From a virus, in IMG/VR virus record IMGVR_UViG_3300003323_000190, positions 1 to 41,433 of that record: 41,433 nucleotides of DNA; one strand, written 5' to 3'. This document shows positions 16,612 through 25,608 of this stretch, piece by piece. Below the pieces are notes generated by a model that worked only from the letters and a program-made list of their open reading frames with translations, was not told where the DNA came from and ran no database searches. The position numbers were made by a program, and so were the translations under genes. Within the stretch, counting starts at the first letter, position 1. Every line of letters starts with the position of its first letter.

Positions 16612-17259
16612 CTAATAGCTGGTTAACATGCTTGTGATGGTTAGCGATCCCGTGGCGTTGTCCTTACGTGTCGTCACCAGGAGATTTTGGTATTCGTCTT
16701 CAGCCCTATCCATGAACGCCTTGTACATATCCATGTCCTGTCGGAAGTCCCTGCTTCCATAGGCCGCAGCCGTGTATTGCAGCAGGATGTTGGCATTATC
16801 GGAGAAATCGTTGGTGTCGCTGTCGTTGACGAAATCGTCATAATCCTTGAGATAGAAGCGGCGCAGCGTGTAATTACGGTCAGGGATCGGATAGACCTGA
16901 TAGTTATCCCCGGCCATCTTTGCATACCACCAAGGCTGACCTATGCCGTTGGACAGATACACGCTGTTGTACTGGCTTTCAGACACCTTCTTGAGCGGGT
17001 AACGGATGCCTGAATATTCAATGACAAACGCATCATCTATCGATGGAACAAGCCAGTTAGCAGGCAGTGGAATGGCCGGGTTGGACTGCGTGAGCGTGGT
17101 CGTGTCCGTCACTTCGTTGAACCAGAAGCGGTCATTTTTCCAATATGACAGCGCCTGATTAATCAACTCCCCCACATCAGATGAAGACACGGCGGTATTG
17201 TTCGGGTCTTGCAACCTTTTCGATACCCACGTCTTCATCTGTGCGAAGGTTGCGCTCAT
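16612..17259 (-). CDS. Head-tail adaptor protein
   Basis: A 215-residue protein with the layout of podovirus adaptors: an N-terminal helical part (FAQMKTWVSKRLQDPNN...ELINQALSYWKNDRFWFNE), a beta hairpin with YQVYPIPDRNYTLRRFYLKDYDD (about 121-143), and a C-terminal helix pair (DMDMYKAFMDRAEDEYQNLLVTTR). Such proteins sit below the portal and connect it to the tail nozzle. The gene order portal-scaffold-capsid-(decoration)-adaptor supports this. Confidence 0.75.
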   Translation of the reverse strand: MSATFAQMKTWVSKRLQDPNNTAVSSSDVGELINQALSYWKNDRFWFNEVTDTTTLTQSNPAIPLPANWLVPSIDDAFVIEYSGIRYPLKKVSESQYNSVYLSNGIGQPWWYAKMAGDNYQVYPIPDRNYTLRRFYLKDYDDFVNDSDTNDFSDNANILLQYTAAAYGSRDFRQDMDMYKAFMDRAEDEYQNLLVTTRKDNATGSLTITSMLTSY

Positions 17260-17741
17260 TATGCTACCAAGGGCGGCTGGTCATAAGCGAAGCCAACATT
17301 GAACGTAATGTTGCCGGTGGTCGTGGTCGGGCCTGCGGTGATGGAAGCCACCACCCAGCCGTTGCCAGTCGTCACATAGTCCTGCCACGTAGTGCCGCCG
17401 ATTGCGATGTAACCACCTGCCTGCGGCGCAGTTGACCCGCTGGCAATCATGGTAAGCGCATCGGTGCCTTCCGTGGTGTTCTGATAGGCCACACCAAGGC
17501 TCATCGTCACGGTCGTCCCGCTATCGAGGTCGGCAACGTTGAAGCTTTTGTCGTTCAGCGCGGCAAAGCTCATGCCCTTTTCAAAGGGAAAAAGGCCGAT
17601 AATGGTCGCCTGTGCCGTGCTGCCCGGAACGGAGACAGCGCCGGAGGTTCGGCGAACTGCCCCGGAACGGTCTGACTTAACCTTCAGGAAGTCCTTGTAG
17701 GTGCCGTCAAAACCAGTAGGTACGATTGTCGGTAATGCCAT
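17259..17741 (-). CDS. Capsid-associated or decoration protein
   Basis: A 160-residue beta-rich protein with many Thr/Gly residues and no cysteine, encoded directly after the major capsid gene and overlapping the adaptor start by one base. In many phages the gene in this place encodes a head decoration or minor capsid protein, but sequence alone does not establish this. Confidence 0.55.
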   Translation of the reverse strand: MALPTIVPTGFDGTYKDFLKVKSDRSGAVRRTSGAVSVPGSTAQATIIGLFPFEKGMSFAALNDKSFNVADLDSGTTVTMSLGVAYQNTTEGTDALTMIASGSTAPQAGGYIAIGGTTWQDYVTTGNGWVVASITAGPTTTTGNITFNVGFAYDQPPLVA

Positions 17742-17752
17742 GTTCGATCTCC

Positions 17753-18877
17753 TTAGCTATGGGCTGCTGCGTAAGTTGCGATCACGAACACGCCGATGTC
17801 GCTGGAGTTCGATGCCACGGTCTTTTTGAGGCCGTAGATCATGCGTCCTTCCAGTCCTTTGAAGTATTCGTAGTCTTTCAACTGTGAGAAATATTTGAGC
17901 GGAACCGACTTATCGGTCGGGCGACCGCCAAACGGGGAGGCGAAGGTCAAGGCATCACGGCCAACCAGCACCGCACGGCGTACCGTGGTGATGACAGCGG
18001 ATGTGGAGCTATTGAGACCGTAAGCCACACGCGGAGCCGAATAGATGTTGACGCGGCCATATTGACCAAGACAGGGCATCGTATCGTAAAGCTCGCCTTC
18101 CAGTTGCTCGAACCTGCCGCCAGTAGCATAAGCCAGCGCCATGTTGAACCACTGGATTTTACCGCTTGTGTCCTGCTTCAGGTCGGTTAACTGTTCCGGC
18201 GATACGAACAGGTCGTAAGTATCATCGACAAGCAGCTTGATCGGCTGGTTGGACAGGTCGATCTGTTCCAGCGCGAAGTCAACGAGGTCGAGCGTCATGG
18301 TGTTGGAGGAGGTCAGGTTTTCGTCAGCCGTTACGCCGCCTGCACGCAGGATGCGGTCGGAAGACGGAGCAACCGGGGTATTGTGACCCCAGACGAACAG
18401 GCGGTTATTGCCGCTCCATGTCGTGCCGTTCAGCGTGAACGAAGTCGGGGCCGCGCCTGCAAGCTGGTAGAACACAGCGGTGTCCAGCAATTCCATATGG
18501 CGCTGCGGGATGACTTTGCGGGTACGTTCCGGGAAATCAACAAGCGTGCGCTGCTGTTCGATAGTATCATCGTTCGGGTTCAGCACGCCGATACGCGTTA
18601 CGTTGATCGCCATCGAGAAGTAGCCCAGATCGAGCGCTTCTTCGTTGCCGTCAAGCGTACCGCCTTCACCAACCGGAATCCCGGTCAGCTTGTTGGTATA
18701 ATCATAGGTGATTTGATCGCCGCGTGCTTTCTGGCCGAGGAATTCCTCTGCATAAAAGACGCTGCCTCTTTTGAAGAAATGGCCGAACGCTACACGCTGG
18801 CCGGGATTGACCCAATCTTCCGTTGCCCACAGCTTGAGTGTAAGAGCATTGGCTGAGGTCATGGTGGTTGAAGCCAT
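17753..18877 (-). CDS. Major capsid protein, N4-gp56 family
   Basis: A 374-residue HK97-fold capsid protein. It shows the family pattern of N4 gp56-like (DUF4043) capsids: an N-terminal 'ALTLKLWATEDW', the GQKARGDQITYDYTNKLTG segment, TRKVIPQRHMELLDTAVFYQLAG, and a C-terminal VGRDALTFASPFGG...KYFSQLKDYEYFKGLEGRMIYGLKK. ATG 18877 is chosen because AAGGATATTGTT precedes it; the frame extends to 18925, but that stretch lies inside the leader. It forms the head shell around the scaffold. Its long upstream leader suggests separate high-level expression. Confidence 0.9.
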   Translation of the reverse strand: MASTTMTSANALTLKLWATEDWVNPGQRVAFGHFFKRGSVFYAEEFLGQKARGDQITYDYTNKLTGIPVGEGGTLDGNEEALDLGYFSMAINVTRIGVLNPNDDTIEQQRTLVDFPERTRKVIPQRHMELLDTAVFYQLAGAAPTSFTLNGTTWSGNNRLFVWGHNTPVAPSSDRILRAGGVTADENLTSSNTMTLDLVDFALEQIDLSNQPIKLLVDDTYDLFVSPEQLTDLKQDTSGKIQWFNMALAYATGGRFEQLEGELYDTMPCLGQYGRVNIYSAPRVAYGLNSSTSAVITTVRRAVLVGRDALTFASPFGGRPTDKSVPLKYFSQLKDYEYFKGLEGRMIYGLKKTVASNSSDIGVFVIATYAAAHS

Positions 18878-19115
18878 AACAATATCCTTGCTGGTTGAAT
18901 GTTTGAAACAAACAACTGCTTGCAAAGGATTTGTAGCCAGGCTCCTGAGACCACTGCCCGTAACGTGGGCGAAGCGTTTTGCAGTAGGCGCTAACGGATG
19001 CGCGACGGCAACTATTAACAGCTAATTGCGGGCACTGCCCTTATGCGGGCGAGACAGACACAATATGTTGTGTCAATAGAATAATAGCACTCGTTGCAAA
19101 TTAATACAAGCGCTA
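18878..19115 (-). promoter_or_regulatory. Capsid gene leader: candidate promoter, palindrome and duplicated hairpin
   Basis: This 238-bp gap between scaffold and capsid genes is much longer than any other in the late operon. On the minus strand, TTGTAT (19109-19104), 17 bp and TATTAT (19086-19081) form a candidate promoter, set within an imperfect 12-bp inverted repeat (19082-19093 / 19107-19118) that overlaps the scaffold stop. A palindrome GACACAA-N4-TTGTGTC follows (19057-19074). Two hairpins with the shared pattern CGCCC-N6/7-GGGCAGTG are at 19033-19051 and 18952-18971, and a TGTTTG-TTT-CAAACA hairpin lies near the ribosome-binding site. This looks like a structured 5' leader of the capsid mRNA; a regulatory role is inference. 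Confidence 0.45.
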
Positions 19116-19982
19116 TTATCCATACATGAGACGCTGCTTCTCCGTTTTGGAGAGTTTCTGCCACTCTGCCACGGAAAGATCGGCAGCCGCCGCTTTCGTT
19201 AGGCTGCCCTCAGAACGTCCGCTCGTGCCGCCCATGTTGCTGCTACGTGCGCGGTTCTGCGCCACCTTCTTCATATCGGGGCGCGGTTCTTCCTTCACTT
19301 CCGGCTTTGGCTCTTCCTGTGCTTTCATTGACTTACCAGTGAAGCCAAGCTCCTTCGCCTCATGGTACAATTCTTCGATGGGGTCAAATCCATCCTTCAT
19401 ATAGTTGGCGGCTTTGATGAGAATCGTCTCTTTCGTCTTCTCGGCCACTTCAAGGGGAGACAGGCGCGGACTCTGAATGCGGATAGATTGCGCTAGTGCC
19501 ATCACATATTCAGCGGACACATTGTCATATTCCGGTGTTTTGGCCTTAAATGCCATCTCCAGACTCTTAAACTCACGCTCAGCCTTGCCCATGCGATGCT
19601 CAAGCTTGATCTGCTGCATTTCCGGGTCTTCTTCATGCACGGATTCAATAGCTTCATCCTGCACAGGCTTTGCACTCACTTCGGCAAGCTTTGCCTCCAG
19701 TTCAGCAGCCTTCTTGCGTGCGGCAGCCTCTGCGCGGCGCAGTTTCTGGAATGCAGCAGAAGTGGGAGTTTCCGGATCTTCCTCCTTTGGGGTCTCTTTC
19801 GGTTCTTCCTTTACAGGCTCGGCAGGCTGCGCCTCTTTCGGCTGCTCTTCTGTGGCTTCCTGCGCTTCTTCAGCTACAGGCTGTTCTTCAACTGCTTCCT
19901 CGGCGCCATTATCCTGCGCTTCAGCCTCGTCCTGCTTGGCGAGTTCTTCCTTGATGTTCTCGATTTCTTCCTTGAGTCCCAT
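19116..19982 (-). CDS. Capsid scaffolding protein
   Basis: A 288-residue highly charged protein: residues 1-75 are Glu/Pro-rich and probably disordered, a coiled coil with KLRRAEAAARKKAAELEAKLAEV lies at 80-105, and the C-terminus is basic. There is no enzymatic motif. Size, charge and its place between portal and capsid genes fit a scaffold that assembles the procapsid and is removed before DNA packaging. It starts 2 bp after the portal gene. Confidence 0.8.
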   Translation of the reverse strand: MGLKEEIENIKEELAKQDEAEAQDNGAEEAVEEQPVAEEAQEATEEQPKEAQPAEPVKEEPKETPKEEDPETPTSAAFQKLRRAEAAARKKAAELEAKLAEVSAKPVQDEAIESVHEEDPEMQQIKLEHRMGKAEREFKSLEMAFKAKTPEYDNVSAEYVMALAQSIRIQSPRLSPLEVAEKTKETILIKAANYMKDGFDPIEELYHEAKELGFTGKSMKAQEEPKPEVKEEPRPDMKKVAQNRARSSNMGGTSGRSEGSLTKAAAADLSVAEWQKLSKTEKQRLMYG

Positions 19983-19984
19983 AA

Positions 19985-22177
19985 CTATACCCTTTCTGTG
20001 GCTTGTGGTTTCGGAGCGTGCAAGGCCATATGCGCCTCAACTCCGGTTCGCTTGGCTTCTTCCAGTGTTTTGATCGTTTCGGCATGTACTTTCGGCAATT
20101 CCGCCTCACTGAGATTGGCATCCTTGAGCGTCTTGGCAGCGGTCGCCAGATTCTTCTGCGTTTCGGACTTGATCTTATCCGCTTCGCCGGACTGGATATA
20201 TTGCTGCAATGCCTGCAACTGTTGCTGCATCATCTGGAACTGCTGCGGATCGATCTGTTGCTGTTGCGGCTGCAATGCTTCCACTAAGCGATTGCGCACA
20301 TCGCCGTCAATGCGCAGGAACTGTAACGACTCAGCCAGAAATACCTTAGCGGTTGCCATATCCTGCCCGGCCATAAGCTGCTGTGCCACATTGCTGAGCA
20401 TACTGGCGGTTTCCTGCTTCTCATCGGTAGATTGCGAGGCTTCCTGTATGGAAACCGTATAGCGCGGCGCCAGCTTGTCCTCCATCAGTTGCAGGAAATC
20501 CGTAGCACCGTCAGGCCCGGTGATCGGAATCCATTCGCCTTGGTTATTCTGCACCCATACAGGGATTAAATCCCCGCACAGTTCTGCATCTTCCTTCTGA
20601 TAAAGCGTAATGGAGTCGAAATAACGCGCCATCTTTGCGATCACCTGACGAATCCGGCGCTTGTACAGGATGCCCGATTGGTCTTCGTTATCCATCTGGC
20701 CAAGGAATGACGGATCAACGCCATTTGCCGAGATATTGGCATCCGCGAGCGTGATAATATTCTCTAACCCAGTCGGCACTGCGCCTTTGGTCTTTTCCTG
20801 TATCTTACCAGCCGCCAATGCGCCGGAAGTCACCTTGATAACCGCGTCCGTCCGCGCCCATTTAGACTCGAAATCAGCAATATCCTCTACTGCATCTTCC
20901 TCGATCATCACGCCGCCCTTGGAGTTAGCGGCAATCGTGAACATCAGCTCGGTGAGCGCCTTGTTGTGGTATTTCTGCGGCTCCATCATGGGGTTGACCA
21001 TGCCCATCCACATCTTGCGGTTTTTGTTCCATGTTCCGGTCTTGAACTTGATGGAGAAACCGCTCTGGCTGATGGAACGGAACCACGTGAACACATGCTC
21101 GCCGGAGATAACAGCGGTATAGAACGCCTTACGCTTGAACGGCACGGGATCAATCAGGTCGCCGAATTCCTTAACCAGCTTGCGCTTCGTGTCTTCGTCG
21201 AACACCAGCACTTGCGCGGAAGGGTCAAACGTGAACGCATCCTCAGTCTTATAATCTCCAATCGGCTTGATATTGGCAGCAATGGCATCCATGCGAAGCT
21301 TCATGAACTGCGCGTCCATCGGGTCATTTGTTTCGTAAAGCGGGTTTTCAGCTTTATAGAACGTCTCGTATTCCATCCACTCATGCTTATAAACACGCAC
21401 CATCTCGGACTCTTTGGAAGTCCATTCAACGGTATTCATGAGCTTGATCTTGTCGTAAATGCCGCCATACGGGTTGAAGATATAACCCGTGTTGCTCGGC
21501 TCCTCGGCAGCCACTTCTTCGAAGTCGCTTTCTTTCGAGTCCTGAAACAGGTTCAGCGCATCGCGCAGTTCGTAATCCTCCCAGTAACCATTCCAGCGCC
21601 TGTCCTCGATGTTCTTGCCCTTGGCAGATGGATCCCAGTAGGTGCAGGACGAATCCAGCTTCTTCTTGATGATCTCACCGTTCGGCATGGTGGTGGAATT
21701 GCCCACGATATACGACAGTTCCGTATCGATAGCGCCATAGCCGCACACCATCATGTCAAGGTCTTGCTCGCTTTCAAGCTGATCGGCGTTCGTGTTCTCG
21801 CGGTGGAAGTCATAGATCGCGTTCATGTTCTTGGAATACAGAGCCTGCCCCATATCTTTCGGCAGGTGCGCGATATACTTCGCCTGCCTCCGGTTCTGCG
21901 CCATGAAGCCTACGACAGAATCCACATTCTGCTGCACCTTATTGAAATTCACGATAGCGCGGCGCTTGCGTCCCCATGTATCTTCAAACTGGATACGGTC
22001 GCTATAGGTCATCTGGTCGGCATTGTAGAACGACCAGCAACTTTCCGTGTTCTCATACTGTTGAGACAGGCCGCGCTTGCTGATCTCGCGCTGTTTTTTA
22101 AACAATCGCGCCACAACCTTGGTATTGAGCGGGCCGGAGATGTTATTGTCGTCCATGTCACTTGCGGTTTTCTTCAT
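19985..22177 (-). CDS. Portal protein, P22 gp1-like
   Basis: A 730-residue protein that would form the dodecameric ring through which DNA enters and leaves the head. The N-terminal part carries family hallmarks (CWSFYNADQM, RRAIVNFNKVQQNVDSVVGFMAQNRRQAKY, EQDLDMMVCGYGAIDTEL), and the C-terminal third has a Gln-rich helical barrel (QQQQIDPQQFQMMQQQLQALQ), as in P22 gp1. Its length is close to the P22 portal. ATG 22177 overlaps the terminase stop (TAATG) and has GGGAGG upstream; the upstream extension to 22192 is not needed. Confidence 0.9.
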   Translation of the reverse strand: MKKTASDMDDNNISGPLNTKVVARLFKKQREISKRGLSQQYENTESCWSFYNADQMTYSDRIQFEDTWGRKRRAIVNFNKVQQNVDSVVGFMAQNRRQAKYIAHLPKDMGQALYSKNMNAIYDFHRENTNADQLESEQDLDMMVCGYGAIDTELSYIVGNSTTMPNGEIIKKKLDSSCTYWDPSAKGKNIEDRRWNGYWEDYELRDALNLFQDSKESDFEEVAAEEPSNTGYIFNPYGGIYDKIKLMNTVEWTSKESEMVRVYKHEWMEYETFYKAENPLYETNDPMDAQFMKLRMDAIAANIKPIGDYKTEDAFTFDPSAQVLVFDEDTKRKLVKEFGDLIDPVPFKRKAFYTAVISGEHVFTWFRSISQSGFSIKFKTGTWNKNRKMWMGMVNPMMEPQKYHNKALTELMFTIAANSKGGVMIEEDAVEDIADFESKWARTDAVIKVTSGALAAGKIQEKTKGAVPTGLENIITLADANISANGVDPSFLGQMDNEDQSGILYKRRIRQVIAKMARYFDSITLYQKEDAELCGDLIPVWVQNNQGEWIPITGPDGATDFLQLMEDKLAPRYTVSIQEASQSTDEKQETASMLSNVAQQLMAGQDMATAKVFLAESLQFLRIDGDVRNRLVEALQPQQQQIDPQQFQMMQQQLQALQQYIQSGEADKIKSETQKNLATAAKTLKDANLSEAELPKVHAETIKTLEEAKRTGVEAHMALHAPKPQATERV

Positions 22178-23733
22178 TACATATCCTCCCAACTATCGGA
22201 TGAACGCTGCGGACGCATGGCCTTCTGCGTCATGGTCTGCTTAAGCTTCGGAAACGTCATGAACAACTCAGGCTCATAGATGCGGGACATGGTATCAAGA
22301 ATGTCATCCCAGCGAGCACGGGGGAAAGCCGCCATTTCGCTCTTCATTTCTGCAATTAAATCGAACTTCCGCCCTTCCTGATCCAAATAGAGTAATGTGG
22401 GAGGGAAGAACCAGCGCCCATGTTGCATATCAGGTATTAAACGCCGAATGCGTTCCTCTTTCATGACTTGACCGCCCAATTCAACCAAAGAGAAATTGTA
22501 GGCATCTGTTCGCTGTTTCTCACGGATATAATGCGTATCTGTCATCATGCCGTATTTTTCATAGCCAACCTTAGGAGGCTTACCACAAAGCGCGTTCCAT
22601 TTTCGATGCAACAAAAACAGCGTATCAATACGCTCCGTTGGGTTGAGGCGATCACGAATGCGGTCAAGGAGATAGTAATTATTATCTGATGCCAAACCAA
22701 TTACATCCATAACCGTCCAGTCAGACAACTTCTTCCGGCGCTTACTAAGCTCTTCCCCGGCAGAAGGATCAACCAATATGGCAACATTCATTTCTCTAGG
22801 CTTAATGCCCCCGGCCTGATACCATTGCAGCCACTCCTCGCGGAATTCTCCGCCTCCAATAGGTACAGGCTCCTGTAGAATCTGACCGACATAATTTGCA
22901 TCACCCATGTCATCGCGCAATGAGTCCAGAATCTCACGAGTAAGGCGCGCAGGAAACAGCAAGTCATTGGCCGGCATCTCCCAATGCTTATCCTGCAATG
23001 TGTAGATAATCGGAAAACCCGTCTTGTTCTCACCGGGAAGTTTCAGATGTAGCCAACGGTCATCAAGCAGATTCCCGGTCGGATCATCCATATGAATGCG
23101 CTGCATAATAAGCAGCCACTTTGCATAGCGCAGATCATTAAAGCGGGTTGGCAACGTAGAGCGTATGGTTGCATTGGTATCTGCACGCACTGTATCTGAA
23201 TAGCCTTCGCGTGGATTGATAGGATCATCAAGTATAACATAATCAGCGCCACGCCCTGTTACTGATAGGATGGCACTGGAGTAATACATGCCGCGTTGCG
23301 TAGTCCAGAAGTTATGTTTCTCGTTCTGGCGTTCGTCTATTACTGTGTTAGGGAATGTCTCACGATACCAATCGCTTTCCATAAGGATTCTAGCCTTTTG
23401 AGCCATTTCCTTCGCAAGATCGAACTTATAGGACGTGCAGATGAACTTCTTGCTGGGATCTTTACCCATTACCCAAGCAGGGAATGCAATTGAAGAAAGG
23501 AATGATTTTAGCGAACGCGGCGGGACATTGATGCATAAGCGCATTTTATTGTTGGGCAGCTTATTTTCAAAAAGAGCTTGGAGATGATCAGCTAAACACT
23601 CAAGATGCCAGTTCCATTCAAACGGCACGCCCGGCTCGACAATGGAGAATGCCTTAGCCGCGAAATAATAAAACCTTTTCCGGCAGGCAGCTTGCAGGGC
23701 TTCATAGTCTGAAATCTTGGATACTGCGCTCAT
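22177..23733 (-). CDS. Terminase large subunit (ATPase and nuclease)
   Basis: A 518-residue DNA-packaging motor. The ATPase domain has a Walker A variant NVPPRSLKS (69-77) and Walker B YVILDDP (165-171). The nuclease domain shows ILVDPSAG (Asp322), Asp338 in LSDWTVMD, and a C-terminal acidic pair in RARWDDILD. The family is the one annotated as phage large terminase with a PPRSxKS Walker A. GGAGG before ATG 23733 decides the start over 23754. It works with the small subunit encoded at 25256 and docks on the portal encoded next. Confidence 0.92.
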   Translation of the reverse strand: MSAVSKISDYEALQAACRKRFYYFAAKAFSIVEPGVPFEWNWHLECLADHLQALFENKLPNNKMRLCINVPPRSLKSFLSSIAFPAWVMGKDPSKKFICTSYKFDLAKEMAQKARILMESDWYRETFPNTVIDERQNEKHNFWTTQRGMYYSSAILSVTGRGADYVILDDPINPREGYSDTVRADTNATIRSTLPTRFNDLRYAKWLLIMQRIHMDDPTGNLLDDRWLHLKLPGENKTGFPIIYTLQDKHWEMPANDLLFPARLTREILDSLRDDMGDANYVGQILQEPVPIGGGEFREEWLQWYQAGGIKPREMNVAILVDPSAGEELSKRRKKLSDWTVMDVIGLASDNNYYLLDRIRDRLNPTERIDTLFLLHRKWNALCGKPPKVGYEKYGMMTDTHYIREKQRTDAYNFSLVELGGQVMKEERIRRLIPDMQHGRWFFPPTLLYLDQEGRKFDLIAEMKSEMAAFPRARWDDILDTMSRIYEPELFMTFPKLKQTMTQKAMRPQRSSDSWEDM

Positions 23734-24098
23734 CGCAATACGGCCTCCGCACATTTTAGGATCGTACGCAGCGGCATACGCAGCGTGCCTTCATCGCTCT
23801 TCTTGCCATGCTTGAAGTACCAGCGCTCATTATCCATGCTCACATGCAGACCGGCAGCGACATAGGGCTGCAACGCCTCCATAGCTTCATCCTTGTCCGC
23901 AATCTTTCCCGGTGCCTGCGCCATCAGTCGGGCATCATAGGGCGAGTTAACCACAGACACAGGCGCGGGCTTATTGACGGCGGATTTCTTCAGGTCAATC
24001 TCCTGAATCAGGTGCGCCTTATCAAGCTGGAACACATCCGCTATGCCCATTGATTGAGCTATGCCGCGCAGTTCTGTGATTGATTTACTTTGGAGCAT
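23730..24098 (-). CDS. Hypothetical protein, paralogue A (SAP-like N-terminus)
   Basis: A 122-residue protein. The N-terminus (ITELRGIAQSMGIADVFQLDKAHLIQEI) looks like a small SAP/Rho-N-type helix-extended-helix module that binds nucleic acid. The C-terminal 45 residues (ERWYFKHGKKSDEGTLRMPLRTILKCAEA) are similar to the end of the protein at 24334-24798, so the two share an ancestor. Located directly before the large terminase; a role in packaging is possible but not shown. Confidence 0.65.
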   Translation of the reverse strand: MLQSKSITELRGIAQSMGIADVFQLDKAHLIQEIDLKKSAVNKPAPVSVVNSPYDARLMAQAPGKIADKDEAMEALQPYVAAGLHVSMDNERWYFKHGKKSDEGTLRMPLRTILKCAEAVLR

Positions 24099-24333
24099 TC
24101 AGTTCATTCCAATGTTTCCACAAAGCGCGAGTAGCTGCTGTGGGTGATATTTTTTCAATCGCAGCGTCAGGATAAAGCAGCCTTCTCTTGGCCAGCAGAA
24201 TGTCAGGATCGGGGAGATAATAACCCGGAATCATCGAGCGTATTACGTCACCAAGAAAGCGCTTGTATTGCAGGGATTCAGGAAAATAATACCAATCCCC
24301 ATCATCATCGTGACATACAAATTCTTTTTCCAT
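24085..24333 (-). CDS. Hypothetical protein
   Basis: An 82-residue acidic, aromatic-rich protein (MEKEFVCHDDDGDWYYFPESL...) with no recognised motif. It sits between the two paralogues, overlapping the next by 14 bp and directly abutting the previous one, so it belongs to the same transcript. Confidence 0.6.
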   Translation of the reverse strand: MEKEFVCHDDDGDWYYFPESLQYKRFLGDVIRSMIPGYYLPDPDILLAKRRLLYPDAAIEKISPTAATRALWKHWNELNAPK

Positions 24334-24798
24334 TTAGCCCGCCAGCACTGTGTTGGTGTAACCGTTCTTGCCACTCACTGGAAGCTGGTCGAAGTGCTGG
24401 TTAAGCCCCATCGGCACCAGACGGCCACGGCTGATTGTATTGGCCTTCATGACGATCACACGCAGCGGAATGTCGAGATTGCCGCATTCTTCCGCGCCTT
24501 TGCAACGGAAATGCCAGGTATTGTCCTGAGTGTTGTAGCTGCTTTCAAACTGCGGCGCACGTTCCTTGATCTTGGCAATCGCTGCTTCCACATCCTCCGG
24601 TGTGTTGTGGTCTACAGGTGCTTGCGGCTTCTGGGCTTCATGCTGCATCTGCGGCTTCGTCTGCGGCGTGACGGAATTCTCAATGATATGCTTGATGATC
24701 GTTTCTTCCTTGGCACGCGGATGAATCTTGATGCCCTGCGTCCCTGCAAGCTTCAGAAGCTGCTCGCGGGTCATTTTATTGAGGTTGCTGTAGTCCAT
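24334..24798 (-). CDS. Hypothetical protein, paralogue B (SAP/Rho-N-like)
   Basis: A 154-residue protein with an N-terminal helix-extended-helix module (MTREQLLKLAGTQGIKIHPRAKEETIIKHII, residues 9-39), a Gln/Pro-rich linker (45-65) and a C-terminal beta domain with NTWHFRCKGAEECGNLDIPLRVIVMKAN. The N- and C-terminal layout repeats that of the protein at 23730-24098. The paired cysteines in the C-terminal part may be metal ligands. Function unknown. Confidence 0.65.
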   Translation of the reverse strand: MDYSNLNKMTREQLLKLAGTQGIKIHPRAKEETIIKHIIENSVTPQTKPQMQHEAQKPQAPVDHNTPEDVEAAIAKIKERAPQFESSYNTQDNTWHFRCKGAEECGNLDIPLRVIVMKANTISRGRLVPMGLNQHFDQLPVSGKNGYTNTVLAG

Positions 24799-25106
24799 TA
24801 TGCAGCCTCCTTCGCGGGTTCCTCGACCTTATCAATCCCCTGAGAGATACGATCTTGCTTGATATGCTCCAGCGTGCCAATCAGCGCATCAATGCTGGCC
24901 TGTCCCGGCTCTGCATTACGCACAAGCTCGAACAGGTATTTTGCGGTGGATTCGAGGTCTTCACGTGCCACGTAGGCGTATAGCAGCAGATCATCTGCGG
25001 CCTTGATAAGCTTGTTGTACGAGCCATCAAGAACCATTGCGCCAGACTTATGTGCTTCAATCGCGCGGTCTACTGCCCAACCGCGGAGTTGCGATTTGTA
25101 ATTCAT
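24798..25106 (-). CDS. Hypothetical helical protein
   Basis: A 102-residue all-helical protein (SYNKLIKAADDLLLYAYVAREDLESTAKYLFELV) with a charged tail ending EEPAKEAA. Its stop overlaps the start of the next gene by one base. No catalytic motif. It lies in the packaging end of the late operon; function unknown. Confidence 0.6.
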   Translation of the reverse strand: MNYKSQLRGWAVDRAIEAHKSGAMVLDGSYNKLIKAADDLLLYAYVAREDLESTAKYLFELVRNAEPGQASIDALIGTLEHIKQDRISQGIDKVEEPAKEAA

Positions 25107-25108
25107 GG

Positions 25109-25252
25109 TTATTTCCCTTTCTTCACCGGTTTAGATTTTCCTGCCTTGGACATAGCGATTGCTACGGCCTGTTTCTGTGGTTTACCAGCAGACATCTCCG
25201 TTTTGATGTTCTTGCTGATGATCTTCTGTCCCGAACCCTTCTTAAGCGGCAT
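25109..25252 (-). CDS. DUF6496-like small basic phage protein
   Basis: A 47-residue very basic protein. Its start [20 protein letters not shown] and continuation [18 protein letters not shown] match a small phage/prophage family annotated as DUF6496, whose members are short, Lys-rich and often encoded near terminase genes. It is 2 bp from the preceding gene and 3 bp from the following one. DNA binding is plausible from charge. Confidence 0.75.
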   Translation of the reverse strand: MPLKKGSGQKIISKNIKTEMSAGKPQKQAVAIAMSKAGKSKPVKKGK

Positions 25253-25255
25253 AAA

Positions 25256-25573
25256 TTATCCTTTCTGTTTAACATATTGCGCCAGTATCTCGGCATCTGT
25301 CTTCGTTACGTCCTTAGTCTCGATAGCCCCGCCGTCTCGTCCTGTGTGCTCAGTCCTTCCAAGCTTCGGATGGATGTATTCCGCCAGTTTTGCCACAAGG
25401 TCTAAAGCCTTTGCGGGATCAGTATTTGCGACTGCCTTTAGCCAATTTGTCATCTCAGGGGCTGCGCACTTGAGCAAGTTATTCAATGCCTCCTTAAACT
25501 CGGTAGTCGTCTTACTGATCGTCCCTTTAGGCTTCCCTCTCGGATTGCCGCTTTTTCCTTTTTCAAATTTCAT
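25256..25573 (-). CDS. Terminase small subunit candidate (DUF5681-type)
   Basis: A 105-residue protein starting MKFEKGKSGNPRGKPKGTISKTTTEFKEAL, the DUF5681-type N-terminus. The C-terminal half (KALDLVAKLAEYIHPKLGRTEHTGRDGG) is typical of small subunits or phage proteins encoded just upstream of the large terminase. It would recognise packaging sites on DNA. It is the first gene after the late promoter, with AGGAG before the ATG. Confidence 0.65.
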   Translation of the reverse strand: MKFEKGKSGNPRGKPKGTISKTTTEFKEALNNLLKCAAPEMTNWLKAVANTDPAKALDLVAKLAEYIHPKLGRTEHTGRDGGAIETKDVTKTDAEILAQYVKQKG

Positions 25574-25608
25574 CCTGATAATCTCCTGCTATTTTCAGGA
25601 ATACAATA

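Noticed and set aside
19071-19076. TTGACA in the capsid leader as a -35 element
   Set aside because: No -10 sequence at a suitable distance; it belongs to the palindrome 19057-19074.
20966-22279. 437-codon plus-strand frame opposite the portal gene
   Set aside because: Lies entirely antisense to the recognisable portal gene and the terminase end; no motif or start signal.
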